DNA of 64,000 nucleotides from NCBI GenBank assembly GCA_964467455.1, contig CAYXQJ010000017.1:1-64000 (forward strand). The letters run 5' to 3'. Made by a program: the position numbers and the translations under genes. Below, one piece after another: positions 41,026-50,216 of the stretch (position 1 is its first letter; each line of letters begins with the position of its first letter). Source of the DNA: OLB6 sp964467455 (GTDB taxonomy: Bacteria; Bacteroidota; Ignavibacteria; Kapaibacteriales; Kapaibacteriaceae). Under the pieces are notes generated by a model. It saw only the letters and a program-made list of their open reading frames with translations. It had not been told where the DNA came from and searched no databases.

Positions 41026-41520
41026 TTAGGCAGGGGTGGCGGAGTTGGGGGTATCAACAATGAGTCGCTTGGCGACCCAATCCTTCCAGTTCGATTCGAG
41101 CTCGGCGATCTCCTCGCCGCCAATGGGGTCGTCGCCAGGGTCGTCGTCGCCGCTGCCCTTTTCGACGTAGCCGATATTAACCATATGACGAACAGCCGCT
41201 TCCCACGCGAGCCGGACGGGCTGGCTTTCGCGCAGCCACCGATCTTCGCCGTGGAACATGCGATGCGCCTCTTTCGTCAGCGTCTCCCAGCGAATTCCGT
41301 CCTGCTTGGCAATGAGCACCTGGGCCACGACGCCCGCGGCGAAGATCCATCGCTCCTTCTTGTCTGTCTTGAGCGATGCCCACGGTTCCGGGCGATCCTG
41401 GCACACGATGCCGAGAAAAACCTTTCGCGCCGACTGAGCCATCTCCTCGACAGTGATTCCACTTGCCAGTCGAAAATCCGGCGTGAGATCGATTTCGTCT
41501 TCATCGTTGGCCCTGAACAT
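41026..41520 (-). CDS. hypothetical protein between terminase and portal
   Basis: A 164-residue helical protein with W-A-S-L-K-T-D-K-K-E-R-W-I-F-A-A-G-V-V and an acidic stretch (G-S-G-D-D-D-P-G-D-D-P-I-G-G). It is 2 bases from the large terminase stop. It could be a packaging accessory, but no motif is recognised. Confidence 0.5.
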   Translation of the reverse strand: MFRANDEDEIDLTPDFRLASGITVEEMAQSARKVFLGIVCQDRPEPWASLKTDKKERWIFAAGVVAQVLIAKQDGIRWETLTKEAHRMFHGEDRWLRESQPVRLAWEAAVRHMVNIGYVEKGSGDDDPGDDPIGGEEIAELESNWKDWVAKRLIVDTPNSATPA

Positions 41521-41522
41521 GG

Positions 41523-43382
41523 CTATCGCACTCCTGCCAGGCTACTGCCGCTGCGGTTCTGCGGGCCGAGGCCGACGTAACTGCGGCCGTTCATGCCGCG
41601 ATGCTTCTCGCGTTTCTCGCGGAGCGCACGAAGCGCCCACGTTTCAGTCGCTTCGGGTCGCGGCTGCTCGTGGTATTCGGGCTTGTCGAGCGCGAGGTAT
41701 CGCATGTTGTCGAGCAAGTGATCGTTCCGCTTCACCGGCTTGTCGGTGACGAAATCCTTCTCGCGCTTGTAGGAGTATTTGCGGAACTCGTCCTCGAGTG
41801 CCGGGCACTTCTCGCGCATCACACGCAGTCGCGGCACACCACGCTCGTTGATGCGGAGCAGGTGCCGCACGGCCTCGATGCCAGCATTCACGTCGTCTTG
41901 CCCCCACTGGTAGCCGTGGCCGGTGAGTGTGCTGCGGATGCCCCGCTTTTTCAGCGCCTCGCCATACTGATATTCGACGGTGAGGCCGGTACCCATCTCG
42001 GCAACCTTGCCCATATGGCCGTCGATCAGGAACTTGTAGAACTGCATGCCGTCGGCTTTGCGAAGTACGTTGTCGCCGTACTTGTTCGCGTCGCAGTTTC
42101 GCAGGTAGAGTTCGTCGTAAATGAAGATTTCGCCGAGTTTGGCGTAGTCGTCGTCTTCCGGTGGCAAGGCAGCGAACAGCACAGCGCACACCTGCCGGCC
42201 GGGATCGGTAATCATGTATCGCGTCCAGTTGCGCGGAACCTCGAACCAGTCGATCCCGTGGATCCGCATGTCGAATTCCGGGTAGACGCGGAAGCCGAGG
42301 ATCGCCGGCTTGCCGTGAACACGGACTTCGCGCTCTTCTTCCGAGAGCTTGTCAGCGAAGATCTTCTTCTGCTCGTCGCTGATGTACGGGTTGTCAGCCA
42401 GCAGGAAGTCGAACCGCTGGATGCGCGGATTCTCGACACCCGACTCGAGCAGTTCATCGGCGTCGGCCAGCAAGTCGTAGAACTCTTGCGTGCCGATCTG
42501 GGGAGTAGCAGACCAGAGCAGGCGGCCCTCGCGATCGAGGAGGCGGGCCGACATTTCGGGATACCACTCGTTGTTGATGATTTCTTCGTCGAACAAGACG
42601 AGATCGACATCGACACCGTTCGGCGGAATGCCTTCGCTCGTGTTGAAGACAATCTCCCAGCCGTTCTTCAACGTCACCTTCGAGGGCGATCCCTCCTTCT
42701 TGTTATTCCAGGCAATCCCCTTCCACCCACCCTGAATAAACCGTGCAGGAATAAGTGGCGGTGCTGGCTTTCGTTCATTCTTGCGATGCGAGTCCGTCCA
42801 CGGGCGGTAGGTGCGCCACATGCCGGTCGTTTCATCACGGATGATCCAGAACGCCCCGGCCTTGAACAACTTGCGGAAGGCAACTTCGGCCACCTCCTTG
42901 CCCGTCTTGCCGATGACGAAGCAGCGGCCGTTCTCTTTCGGGTATTTGTCGAACGGATCCTGCCCGGTGACGGCTCGAGCCACTTCGACGCAGGTGGTAA
43001 GCGTCTTGGCCGATCGATTCGAACCGACGGCCAGGCACTCCGGTGCCCGCGAGGCGTGAAACTCGGCGGCCCGCGGCAGCGGTTCATAAAGCTTGAGCGA
43101 TTCGATCGCCCGTTTCGCCAGTTCGCGTGCGGCCTTCACGAATCGCCGCAGTTGGTAGGCAGATGGCGGTGGCTTGGGAATGGAACCGGGCAGTGCGGCG
43201 GGGATCGCTGACTGCACCAATGCGGCAGCCTGGCTGTCGGCAGACGGAACCTGCTCGCGAGGGGGAGGCAGAACGTGCTCCTTCGGCGGCTGATTCGGCG
43301 GCACGGCCTGAGCGGCGGCGCGTAGATTCTGCGCCGGCGTTCGCCGTTTGCCGAAGTTCAGGCTGCCGTCGAATGGTGGCAC
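41523..43382 (-). CDS. terL: terminase large subunit
   Basis: A 619-residue protein. After a 100-residue Pro/Ala-rich leader comes the packaging ATPase: Walker A G-S-N-R-S-A-K-T (120-127), Walker B V-D-L-V-L-F-D-E-E (259-267) and coupling motif S-A-T-P (291-294). The RNase H-like nuclease begins at Y-M-I-T-D-P-G-R (Asp393), with further acidic residues in F-I-Y-D-E-L-Y. It pumps DNA into the head through the portal and cuts the concatemer. The last stretch is basic. A 536-residue antisense frame is a GC-bias shadow. Confidence 0.92.
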   Translation of the reverse strand: MPPFDGSLNFGKRRTPAQNLRAAAQAVPPNQPPKEHVLPPPREQVPSADSQAAALVQSAIPAALPGSIPKPPPSAYQLRRFVKAARELAKRAIESLKLYEPLPRAAEFHASRAPECLAVGSNRSAKTLTTCVEVARAVTGQDPFDKYPKENGRCFVIGKTGKEVAEVAFRKLFKAGAFWIIRDETTGMWRTYRPWTDSHRKNERKPAPPLIPARFIQGGWKGIAWNNKKEGSPSKVTLKNGWEIVFNTSEGIPPNGVDVDLVLFDEEIINNEWYPEMSARLLDREGRLLWSATPQIGTQEFYDLLADADELLESGVENPRIQRFDFLLADNPYISDEQKKIFADKLSEEEREVRVHGKPAILGFRVYPEFDMRIHGIDWFEVPRNWTRYMITDPGRQVCAVLFAALPPEDDDYAKLGEIFIYDELYLRNCDANKYGDNVLRKADGMQFYKFLIDGHMGKVAEMGTGLTVEYQYGEALKKRGIRSTLTGHGYQWGQDDVNAGIEAVRHLLRINERGVPRLRVMREKCPALEDEFRKYSYKREKDFVTDKPVKRNDHLLDNMRYLALDKPEYHEQPRPEATETWALRALREKREKHRGMNGRSYVGLGPQNRSGSSLAGVR

Positions 43383-43810
43383 TATTCGCCCTCGTCGTCT
43401 TCGTCCTCGTTACCGATCCCGATGTGCTCGAGCACAGCCATCAAGTCTTCGTTGCTCATTTCGTCCATCGCCCCGTGCTCGCCCGTCATGTCGCCGTAGA
43501 TACCCATCATCTCGGCGAGCTGGGAAAGCATCCTCGATCGCTGATGGCTACCGGGCTTCGTCGCGCGGAACTCGGCCACCCACTCCCTCGCGCACGATTG
43601 CGGCCCGCCCATCTCTATGACTACAGACTCGATGAACTCGGCCAGTCGCGGTGCCGTCGAGTTCTGAGTGGCAGCCAGCACGCGACTCAACCTGTCGGAA
43701 TTGCGATTCTTGGCGATGCGCTGCCTGCGGGCCTCGCCAGCGGTGGTGCGCAACCCAGCCTGCGGATCTCCGATCCCTAGCGCGCCCGAGTTTTGGGTGG
43801 CATCACTCAT
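43382..43810 (-). CDS. probable terminase small subunit
   Basis: A 142-residue product from ATG 43810 (M-S-D-A-T-Q-N-S-G). Helical throughout, with a basic central segment (R-R-Q-R-I-A-K-N-R-N-S-D-R) that could contact DNA and a strongly acidic tail (E-D-E-D-D-E-G-E). Its stop shares a base with the large terminase start, the usual arrangement for the two subunits. The call is by position and size rather than a family match. Confidence 0.5.
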   Translation of the reverse strand: MSDATQNSGALGIGDPQAGLRTTAGEARRQRIAKNRNSDRLSRVLAATQNSTAPRLAEFIESVVIEMGGPQSCAREWVAEFRATKPGSHQRSRMLSQLAEMMGIYGDMTGEHGAMDEMSNEDLMAVLEHIGIGNEDEDDEGE

Positions 43811-43812
43811 GG

Positions 43813-45645
43813 CTAAACAGGTACGTGAAGCGGGACGTTCAAGCGTGGTGCGGGCGCTGCCAGCAAGTCGGCCACGGCCACCCACCAGAGATACGTTTCG
43901 GGAATGTGGTGGACGTGTTCGCCGAACGCTTCGTCCACCGCCTGATTGACACCCGGAAATTGCGGATTGTTGTAGTCGTGGCCGCAGATGATTCCAGCGT
44001 CGTGCATGTGATGTTTCCACACGCCGATCGACTGCTTGACTTCTTCGTAGTTGTGGCCGGCGTCGAGGAACAGGAGATCGATCTTCGAGCCGCGCCACTT
44101 GCGGCCGATGTCGTCCACGTCTCCTTCGCGCTGGATGATGCGGTGATTGAGGTAGCGAGCCGTGTTCGCGCGGAAGATCGACTGCAACCAGTCCTTGCCG
44201 ACTTCCTTGGCCCAGTCACCCGTCATGTCCGTCTTCGCACCTTCCCAGGTATCGACGCAGAAGATCAGCACGTCGTCGGCGCCGTCGGGAATCGCTTTGG
44301 CCATCGACACGGCCGACTCGCCGACCCACGAACCGAGCTCGACGATCGTGGTGGGGGAACCGTGCGCGTGGCAGCGGTCGTAGACTTGGCGCGCGAGCTG
44401 GCCGAGCGCCTTGAGATCTAGGCGGCCGGTGCGGAAGGCCAGCGACATGCAGCCGAGTTCGGGATCGAAGCAGGTGGTGATGTGGGGCGGATTGTGCCGC
44501 GGGTTGTTGGGATCGAACTTCCAGGGGGTTTCCTTGGGAAGTGCTGAGGCGTGCATGTCCGGCCCCGTCAAGATTACTTGCTCCTCGCTTGCGCCGACTG
44601 GAATGCGGAACCGTGGCATCTCCACCGTCGGCCCGTCATTCCCCTGGCCGTTCACCGTCGGGCAGGCATGGCCATTCGTGTCGGCATGCCCGTTCTGCGG
44701 CGGCACAGCAAAATCCCCGGACTTGAAGATCCCGCCCGACTCCACCACCACCGGCTGCATACCACCGGTTTTGTCGGCCGCCTTCTTGGCCTCGTATTCC
44801 TCGATCACCAGCTTCTTGTACTTCTCGCTCACCGCGTCGGGCGAAAGCAGCGCCGGCGGGCCAACCAGTTCGCGCTTCCAGTGCCCTGCCCAAGCCGACC
44901 AGTGGCAATACTGCTTCACGCCAGCCAGCGACAGATCGCGCGTGCAAGCAACATCCTCGGTGCTGGCCTTCTGCAGTTCCCGCTTGTCGCTCCACTCGTA
45001 GAACGTGTAGGGCGGTTCCACCTTGTCGAAGGCCTGCATGTCGAACAGGATCACGCCAGTCGGCAAGGCCGCGACTTCGCGGATGCCACGGAGCTTGGCC
45101 GCTTCTTCCCGCGGGATCATCTCGAGCGAGATTAGTGGATTGATGCCAGACGACTTCGTACACCACTGGAAGACGTAGACGCATTGCTCGGGGCTCGGGC
45201 CGCAGTAGGGCGCCGCGATCACAGCCGGCGTGCCCGCCTCGCGCTGCTTCACCAGGAACGTGAAGGCCGTCGGCAGGAACGGAACCATCTGCGGCGACTC
45301 GAGCAGTCGGCTGCGGTTCGGGTTGCTCGGCAGGCACATGTCCGGCGCGTTGTCCGAATCGAGCATGAGCAAGAAATCGGCACCGCACAGCCTGGCGATC
45401 TCGATCGCCCGGTTGCGCGTCATCGTGATCGGCGTGTCGTTGAACTTCTGCGACTGGATTTCGGGATCGCAGAGCGGATGCTGCTTCATCGCGCAGACGT
45501 TCGTGACGAGCCAGTCGGCGAGATCGGATTCCTCGAGGCCGCCGTAGGGGAATCGCGCAATGAACAGTTTGTACCGCTTCTGTTCAACGGTGGCGGGCGC
45601 GGCCGGCGCAGCCGGATTGATGGTTGGCGAGGTATCCGTGCTCAT
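43813..45645 (-). CDS. glycosyltransferase-methyltransferase fusion
   Basis: A 610-residue, two-domain protein. The N-terminal part (about 25-270) resembles a GT-A glycosyltransferase: a beta start (Y-K-L-F-I-A-R-F-P), T-R-N-R-A-I-E-I-A-R, and the D-x-D in F-L-L-M-L-D-S-D-N. A Pro/Gly linker follows. The C-terminal part is a class I SAM methyltransferase: T-I-V-E-L-G-S-W-V-G-E-S, then F-C-V-D-T-W-E-G and I-D-L-L-F-L-D-A-G-H-N-Y-E-E-V, as in the Methyltransf_24/cephalosporin-hydroxylase-like group. It sits between the capsid and terminase genes, so its target may be a virion protein, the host surface or a small sugar precursor; none can be chosen from sequence. Confidence 0.75.
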   Translation of the reverse strand: MSTDTSPTINPAAPAAPATVEQKRYKLFIARFPYGGLEESDLADWLVTNVCAMKQHPLCDPEIQSQKFNDTPITMTRNRAIEIARLCGADFLLMLDSDNAPDMCLPSNPNRSRLLESPQMVPFLPTAFTFLVKQREAGTPAVIAAPYCGPSPEQCVYVFQWCTKSSGINPLISLEMIPREEAAKLRGIREVAALPTGVILFDMQAFDKVEPPYTFYEWSDKRELQKASTEDVACTRDLSLAGVKQYCHWSAWAGHWKRELVGPPALLSPDAVSEKYKKLVIEEYEAKKAADKTGGMQPVVVESGGIFKSGDFAVPPQNGHADTNGHACPTVNGQGNDGPTVEMPRFRIPVGASEEQVILTGPDMHASALPKETPWKFDPNNPRHNPPHITTCFDPELGCMSLAFRTGRLDLKALGQLARQVYDRCHAHGSPTTIVELGSWVGESAVSMAKAIPDGADDVLIFCVDTWEGAKTDMTGDWAKEVGKDWLQSIFRANTARYLNHRIIQREGDVDDIGRKWRGSKIDLLFLDAGHNYEEVKQSIGVWKHHMHDAGIICGHDYNNPQFPGVNQAVDEAFGEHVHHIPETYLWWVAVADLLAAPAPRLNVPLHVPV

Positions 45646-45949
45646 GTCGATGCTCCATGCTCGGGTGGCGTTGGTGGGGAAAGGGTGGGTGATTCAAACC
45701 ACACGGGAAGGTGCGACGCTCCCCGTGTGGCCCCCTTTCCATGCACCCGCCATCGCGGAGCACGATCGTCGCTCCGTTCGCATGAGGCCAAGCGCGGAAA
45801 GAGTGGGGCTTGAGACGCCGAGAATCGGCGATGGATCAGTGATGGAAGCAAGCGGCGCTAGAGCAGCCGGCCGGTCCATCGAATTGAACAGGGGGGAATT
45901 CATTCGATGCCCTTGCGGAGCGAACGGATTGTCGATCAGCGAGTGGCGA
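45646..45949. other. 304-base intergenic region with hairpin
   Basis: The stem CCACACGGG (45699-45707) / CCCGTGTGG (45722-45730) has a 14-base loop. No U-run follows on the - strand, so it is at best an imperfect terminator or processing site between head genes and the fusion gene. A 69-residue leftward frame starting near 45903 (M-N-S-P-L-F-N-S-M) overlaps the hairpin and lacks a good ribosome site; I do not call it. Confidence 0.45.
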
Positions 45950-46519
45950 TTACCACTTGCCGACGTTGACGAGTACGTTCCCTCCCTCGCTGGTGGTTTT
46001 TGCCGACAAGGCGCGGCCAATGAGATGTTGAATCTGCCCGCCGAGCACGGCCGTCGCGCCAGTGAGATCCTGCAGTTCGGCACGGCCTGCCGTCGTGGCA
46101 CCGGAAGTCGCCGCCGTTTGGCTGACGAGCTTGGCACCAACGGTGAGCAGCGTGGCAGCGCCCGTCGTGACGCCCTGGGCGATCAAAGCGGGGCCACCGA
46201 CCACGACGTAATAGGCGTCGTCCACGGCAGCGCCAGCGGCCGGCAACTTCTCGTCCGCCGGGTAGCATTCCTGCGCGGTGGTATGCGCCATGCCCGTCGT
46301 GATGATGCCGTACTTGTTGGCCGCCGTGGACATGATCTGCAGACGCGCGGGCAGGGCTACCGCAGCAGCACCGTTGCGCACGAGTCGCAATCGCACCATC
46401 CGGCCTGTGCCGTAGGTGTCATCCTCGATCTCGTACTCGCGCCCGAGCAAGCCTTCGAAGGCCGCATACGGATGCGATTCACCGCGAGGGAACGGCAGGG
46501 TTTCTTGCTTGTTCGACAT
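45950..46519 (-). CDS. head decoration-like or capsid-associated protein
   Basis: A 189-residue protein. A polar N-terminus (P-F-P-R-G-E-S-H-P-Y-A-A-F-E-G-L) and a beta middle (G-R-M-V-R-L-R-L-V-R-N-G) lead to an Ala/Gly/Thr-rich second half (G-A-A-T-L-L-T-V-G-A-K-L-V-S). It directly follows the major capsid gene, the usual place for decoration or head-completion proteins. The homology is not clear. Confidence 0.55.
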   Translation of the reverse strand: MSNKQETLPFPRGESHPYAAFEGLLGREYEIEDDTYGTGRMVRLRLVRNGAAAVALPARLQIMSTAANKYGIITTGMAHTTAQECYPADEKLPAAGAAVDDAYYVVVGGPALIAQGVTTGAATLLTVGAKLVSQTAATSGATTAGRAELQDLTGATAVLGGQIQHLIGRALSAKTTSEGGNVLVNVGKW

Positions 46520-46598
46520 CGAGACTCTCCGGCGAGAGTAGAGTGTGGGTGATCGGCGGTATCGTGTCCTGGCTGCCTGAAATCAGGGGGCCAAGTGA

Positions 46599-47720
46599 CT
46601 AGGTGGCGTAGTTCTCGAGCTTGCCCTGGAATCGTGGGTTGGCCTTGAGGTTGCCGTAGAAGTCGATCGACATGCGATACGACTGGCTGCCCGGATCGAA
46701 ATCGGGGCCCTCGGCAACGAACAACTGCTTCTGCCACGAGAGCAACTGCAGGTGGTCGATGTTGATGCCGTAACCGGTGTTGGCCGGCATGCCGTATTCG
46801 CTGGTGATCTCGGCACCGTCGAAGTTGACGGTATCGCTGAAACCGAAGCTCATCAGCGAACCGGTCGGCGAGCCCTGCTTCGACAGGAACCGCTCGTTGT
46901 CGTCGAGCAAGTTCAGGAAGTCGATGTACAGGGACTTCTCGAGCATGACGAGATCCATCATGCCCTTCTTGGTTTTGTTGCGGTGCGAGTATTGCAACAG
47001 GAAGCGAACCGCCTCCTTGCCCGTCACACCGAAGGTGTCGCCCGAGGCCGCCCAGCCATCGCTGGACCAGTTCACCAGCAGCGGCGACCACGAATCGTAG
47101 GACTGATCGACGCTCGCGACACCGTTCGGGAAGCTACCCGTCCACGTGCCGCCGAGGCCGCCGAGTGCGGTGGACAAACCGGCGTAGGTGGCGCTGGGAG
47201 CAGCCACCAAATCGGCGGCAGTTGCGGAACGCTCGGCACCCGTCGAGATATTGATCGTGTTGCCGGCATCGGCCAGGAAACTCTCGAAGCCGTGAATTCG
47301 CTTCGAGTTTCCGGTGGCATTGCCGTCGATGTACATTTCATCGCAGAAGGCGTCTTCGAAGTCTTCCCGCTGCGTGTCGGCGAGTTCGGAGAAGAACTTG
47401 ACGATCGCCTCCGTGCCCTTGTTCATCAGCCGCTCTTTCTTGGTGGCCGATTCGCCCGCGATGTAGCCGCGGATGTCGAGTTCGGCAACCTTCCAGCGGT
47501 TGCGGCGAGGGAAGGCGAGCGTGTCGGCATCGCCAAAGCCCATGAGCGGGGCACGCTTGTAGCGCACACGCCAGTCGATGCCCTTGCCGGTGCATCCGTA
47601 CTTCACACGGCCGCGCCCCTGCAACAATGCAGTGAGCTTGCGGTTGCGCATGATGTTGGCTTCTTCATCGCGCAGATGATTGTTGATCGTCGTGTTTGTT
47701 ACACGTGTCCACTCAGCCAT
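46599..47720 (-). CDS. major capsid protein
   Basis: A 373-residue protein. The order is that of an HK97-fold shell protein: an N-terminal arm (about 1-60), a long spine-helix region (E-A-I-V-K-F-F-S-E-L-A-D-T-Q-R-E-D-F-E), a P-domain with D-E-M-Y-I-D-G-N, and an A-domain rich in Gly and aromatic residues (L-G-G-L-G-G-T-W-T-G-S-F). It lies between the scaffold-like gene and a head-associated gene, the normal position. The assignment is by size, layout and context; the fold itself cannot be proved without a model. Confidence 0.75.
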   Translation of the reverse strand: MAEWTRVTNTTINNHLRDEEANIMRNRKLTALLQGRGRVKYGCTGKGIDWRVRYKRAPLMGFGDADTLAFPRRNRWKVAELDIRGYIAGESATKKERLMNKGTEAIVKFFSELADTQREDFEDAFCDEMYIDGNATGNSKRIHGFESFLADAGNTINISTGAERSATAADLVAAPSATYAGLSTALGGLGGTWTGSFPNGVASVDQSYDSWSPLLVNWSSDGWAASGDTFGVTGKEAVRFLLQYSHRNKTKKGMMDLVMLEKSLYIDFLNLLDDNERFLSKQGSPTGSLMSFGFSDTVNFDGAEITSEYGMPANTGYGINIDHLQLLSWQKQLFVAEGPDFDPGSQSYRMSIDFYGNLKANPRFQGKLENYAT

Positions 47721-47753
47721 CGCTCAGACTCCGGTTGGGGAGTGTGGTGGGAC

Positions 47754-49046
47754 TTAATAGTCCTTGAAAGTTCCGTCGCCGATCCCGGTCGAAGCGAAAG
47801 CGTGTCGCAGCTTTTCTTCGAGCGAGGCGCTGGGGTTCTGCGATGGAACGGAGCCTGGACGAGGGGGAGCGGGAGCCAAGGTGCCACCGGCATCGGGCGT
47901 GTAGCCCGCCGCGCGTCGAATGAACTCGGCATCGGCCGCATGGCCGTTCGAGTGCTGACTTAGCGCGGGTGCTGGCGGCGGAACGGCGGGGGCTGTCGCT
48001 GGCCCTTGTCCGCCGGTGTTCGGGGCATACTGACCGAGTTGTGCGCGGCGGGATTCGATCCAACGCTGCGCGACTTCTCGCTGCAAGCCTGTGGGGAGAC
48101 CCTGATCGGTGAGGGCCTTGATGTACTGTGCGAGCTGCTCGCCTTCCGCGCTGCGCACCGGGGCGCGAGTCTGCGGATCGTAGATCACCTGGCCCTGCTG
48201 ATTTCGAATGAACAGCAAGTCGGCATTTTGCTCAAGAAAAGCCGCCGTTCTCTGCGATTCGCTGACGTTGCCATACGCCCGCTGCACCTGCTGGAGCACC
48301 GCCTGTTCGATCTCGGCACGCTGCTGCTCGAGCGGCGACTGCGAGACGAAGCGGTTGATGAAGGCGGCGGGATCGTTGAGGAAAGACTTGAGCTGATCGT
48401 TTTCCCACTTCTGCCGACGCTTGATGTCTTGCACCACCGTCGGAGAAGCGCCGGGCAACGGAATCAGCCGGCCTTGCTCGTCGCGCGTGACTTCGTTCAG
48501 CCAACCGTCATCCCACGGCGGGGCTTGCCACTCCGGCTTCGCGGGCGCCGCTGGGGCACCACCGGCCGGCGCACTCGCGGGAGCCATCTGCTCCTGCTGG
48601 CGACGGGCAATGAATTCTTCAAATTCGCGGGCATTTTGTAGGTACCGTTGGCCATATTCGGCCATCTGCCGCTGCTGATCCGCGACTCGAGCATGCGACA
48701 CGATGGCCGCAAACGCTTCGTTCGGATCCGCGTACCGACTGAGATCGATACCGTGCTGCTTCGCCGCGTCGTGAATCGACCAAGGAGCAGGGGCGGCGGG
48801 CGAAGCTGGAGCACCGCCGACGGCAGTACCCCCGGACGGTGTTTCTGCGCCCGCCGCGCCGGCGCCTGAATCGCCGCTGTCGTCCCAGCCCTCGCGATCA
48901 AGCGTCAGGCCAGGGCTAGAATAGTCGGATGCCGATACGGATGGCGTGGAAGGAGGCGCAGAAACTGCAGGAGTCGTAGCCGAAACCGGCGGCGCAGCGC
49001 CAGCATCGGGTGCAGCCTGGCCAACATTGTTCAGTTCATCCGCCAT
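47754..49046 (-). CDS. scaffold-like protein upstream of the capsid gene
   Basis: I start at ATG 49046 (M-A-D-E-L-N-N-V-G-Q); a TTG at 49094 is less likely. The product has 430 residues: a Pro/Ala/Ser-rich N-terminal 100, a central helical, Gln/Glu/Arg-rich region (Y-L-Q-N-A-R-E-F-E-E-F-I-A-R-R-Q-Q-E), and a Pro-rich C-terminus ending with a short basic helix (L-E-E-K-L-R-H-A-F), where scaffold proteins usually bind the shell. It is the first gene of the late operon. Confidence 0.65.
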   Translation of the reverse strand: MADELNNVGQAAPDAGAAPPVSATTPAVSAPPSTPSVSASDYSSPGLTLDREGWDDSGDSGAGAAGAETPSGGTAVGGAPASPAAPAPWSIHDAAKQHGIDLSRYADPNEAFAAIVSHARVADQQRQMAEYGQRYLQNAREFEEFIARRQQEQMAPASAPAGGAPAAPAKPEWQAPPWDDGWLNEVTRDEQGRLIPLPGASPTVVQDIKRRQKWENDQLKSFLNDPAAFINRFVSQSPLEQQRAEIEQAVLQQVQRAYGNVSESQRTAAFLEQNADLLFIRNQQGQVIYDPQTRAPVRSAEGEQLAQYIKALTDQGLPTGLQREVAQRWIESRRAQLGQYAPNTGGQGPATAPAVPPPAPALSQHSNGHAADAEFIRRAAGYTPDAGGTLAPAPPRPGSVPSQNPSASLEEKLRHAFASTGIGDGTFKDY

Positions 49047-49376
49047 CGTCACTGGGCTCGAGATGATTCGCGTGAATTCAGCGCGATCGCTCAACGCCCG
49101 ACGATTCTATCCCCGCAGGTGTCCCAAAAATAATCGACTTCGCAAACGTACAATCCAACTCACTCGCAATCTCACCCGATCGCGACCGCCGCTGCCGATG
49201 CTCGCTTCCGCCGTGCCTCACTCCACGGCGCAAAATCGGCAGCCTTCCCGACACGGACTCGGTTGTGCCCCTCGACGCAGCCGAGTCCGTTCTTTTTGCG
49301 CGACGCCGCCAACAAATTCGCGCGATCCTCACGCAAGAATCTCGCACCCCATGCGTAGAAAAACTACGCTGATGCC
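49047..49376. promoter_or_regulatory. divergent intergenic region between late (-) and early (+) blocks
   Basis: The 330 bases separate the leftward late operon from the rightward gene block and should hold at least the late promoter. A TACAAT-like -10 box lies near 49148-49153, but no convincing -35 accompanies it. No repeats or operators stand out and no gene is seen. Confidence 0.4.
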
Positions 49377-49976
49377 ATGGCACCATCGTCGCGTCGAAAA
49401 CTGCAGCAGATGAAGGCTCGAGCCAAGATGCTCAGCCGCGCCGGACTATGCCGATCGTGTGCGATAAACCCAGTCGCACTCGGCAGCCGCAGATGCACCA
49501 ACTGCCTCGAGAAAGAACGCGAACGCTCGCTCGAGCGGTACCGCGAACTACACCCCAACGCGAATCGCGTCCCCAGGGAGCCAAAAAATCGACCTGCCCC
49601 ACCACCCAAACCCGTGCCGCGCGAAAAGCTCGCCACACCTCAGCCACAGCCCGCCGCAGACACCACCGAAGATCTCATCCCCAACCCCGACATCCCGCCC
49701 GGCGCCCGCGTCATCGCCGAATTCCACTGCCCACTATTTCCACTCCCCAACTACTGCACCTTCGTCGATCAGCCACTCCCGCCCGAAATCGCCAACGCCA
49801 TCGCCAATCGACACACCACACCCCCCGACACCGACCCAGAAACCCCCGAAGCCTACCGCGGCACCGGACTCGAGCTCCACGGCCCCGCACTCGCCGAATA
49901 CCGCCGCATCCGAGCCATGCACGCGGCGGGGATCTTCGACGTGACGTCACCCGAGGCAGAAGCGTTCAAAATCTAA
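49377..49976 (+). CDS. zinc-ribbon protein opening the rightward block
   Basis: A 199-residue protein. The N-terminal 50 residues contain C-R-S-C and C-T-N-C separated by 15 residues (zinc ribbon), in a basic context; then a Pro-rich linker (P-A-P-P-P-K-P-V-P) and an acidic C-terminal domain (P-P-G-A-R-V-I-A-E-F-H-C). No clear ribosome site supports the first ATG; internal starts at 49410 (M-K-A-R-A-K) or 49428 keep the zinc site. Likely a nucleic-acid or RNA-polymerase contact protein, by composition only. Confidence 0.55.
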   Translation: MAPSSRRKLQQMKARAKMLSRAGLCRSCAINPVALGSRRCTNCLEKERERSLERYRELHPNANRVPREPKNRPAPPPKPVPREKLATPQPQPAADTTEDLIPNPDIPPGARVIAEFHCPLFPLPNYCTFVDQPLPPEIANAIANRHTTPPDTDPETPEAYRGTGLELHGPALAEYRRIRAMHAAGIFDVTSPEAEAFKI

Positions 49977-50021
49977 CTGTTCTGCCCAGCGCGTACCCCG
50001 CGCCAATACCGCGCGGCATCG

Positions 50022-50145
50022 GGTAACACAGATTACCTTCGAGGTTACCGTTTTTGGTTACCGGCATTCGCCGAACCCCAGCCACACCAACCACTTCGCC
50101 ACGGCAACCGGTTGCCGCCGATGTTACCTTTCGTGTTACCTTTCG
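50022..50145. promoter_or_regulatory. cluster of TTACC boxes and a palindrome
   Basis: Boxes GGTAAC (50022), GATTACC (50031), GGTTACC (50043 and 50056), GTTACC (50123 and 50135) recur in 120 bases; the last two form the tandem GTTACCTTTCGT/GTTACCTTTCGC with a 12-base period. Between the groups lies a perfect 14-bp palindrome, GGCAACCGGTTGCC (50103-50116). The 371-base region 49977-50347 has no gene. A repressor operator array or an origin with iterons would fit. Confidence 0.5.
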
Positions 50146-50199
50146 CACAGTTCGCACGCACGCCCCGCACGCCCCATATCACACCCAACAAGCCAGCCG

Positions 50200-50216
50200 T
50201 GTAGTTTCAAACTACA
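50200..50216. promoter_or_regulatory. 17-bp palindrome, possible operator
   Basis: TGTAGTTT-C-AAACTACA is a perfect 8+1+8 palindrome in the non-coding space before the 101-residue gene. The arms are AT-rich against a GC-rich background, as is typical of repressor operators. Confidence 0.5.

Noticed and set aside
41601..43211. 536-residue + strand open frame
   Set aside because: It lies exactly opposite the terminase gene, has skewed composition and no ribosome site; it is a shadow of GC-rich codon use.
45694..45903. Small leftward ORF in the gap after the capsid-associated gene
   Set aside because: Weak ribosome site, hairpin inside it and Ser/Ala-rich composition; not distinguishable from chance.
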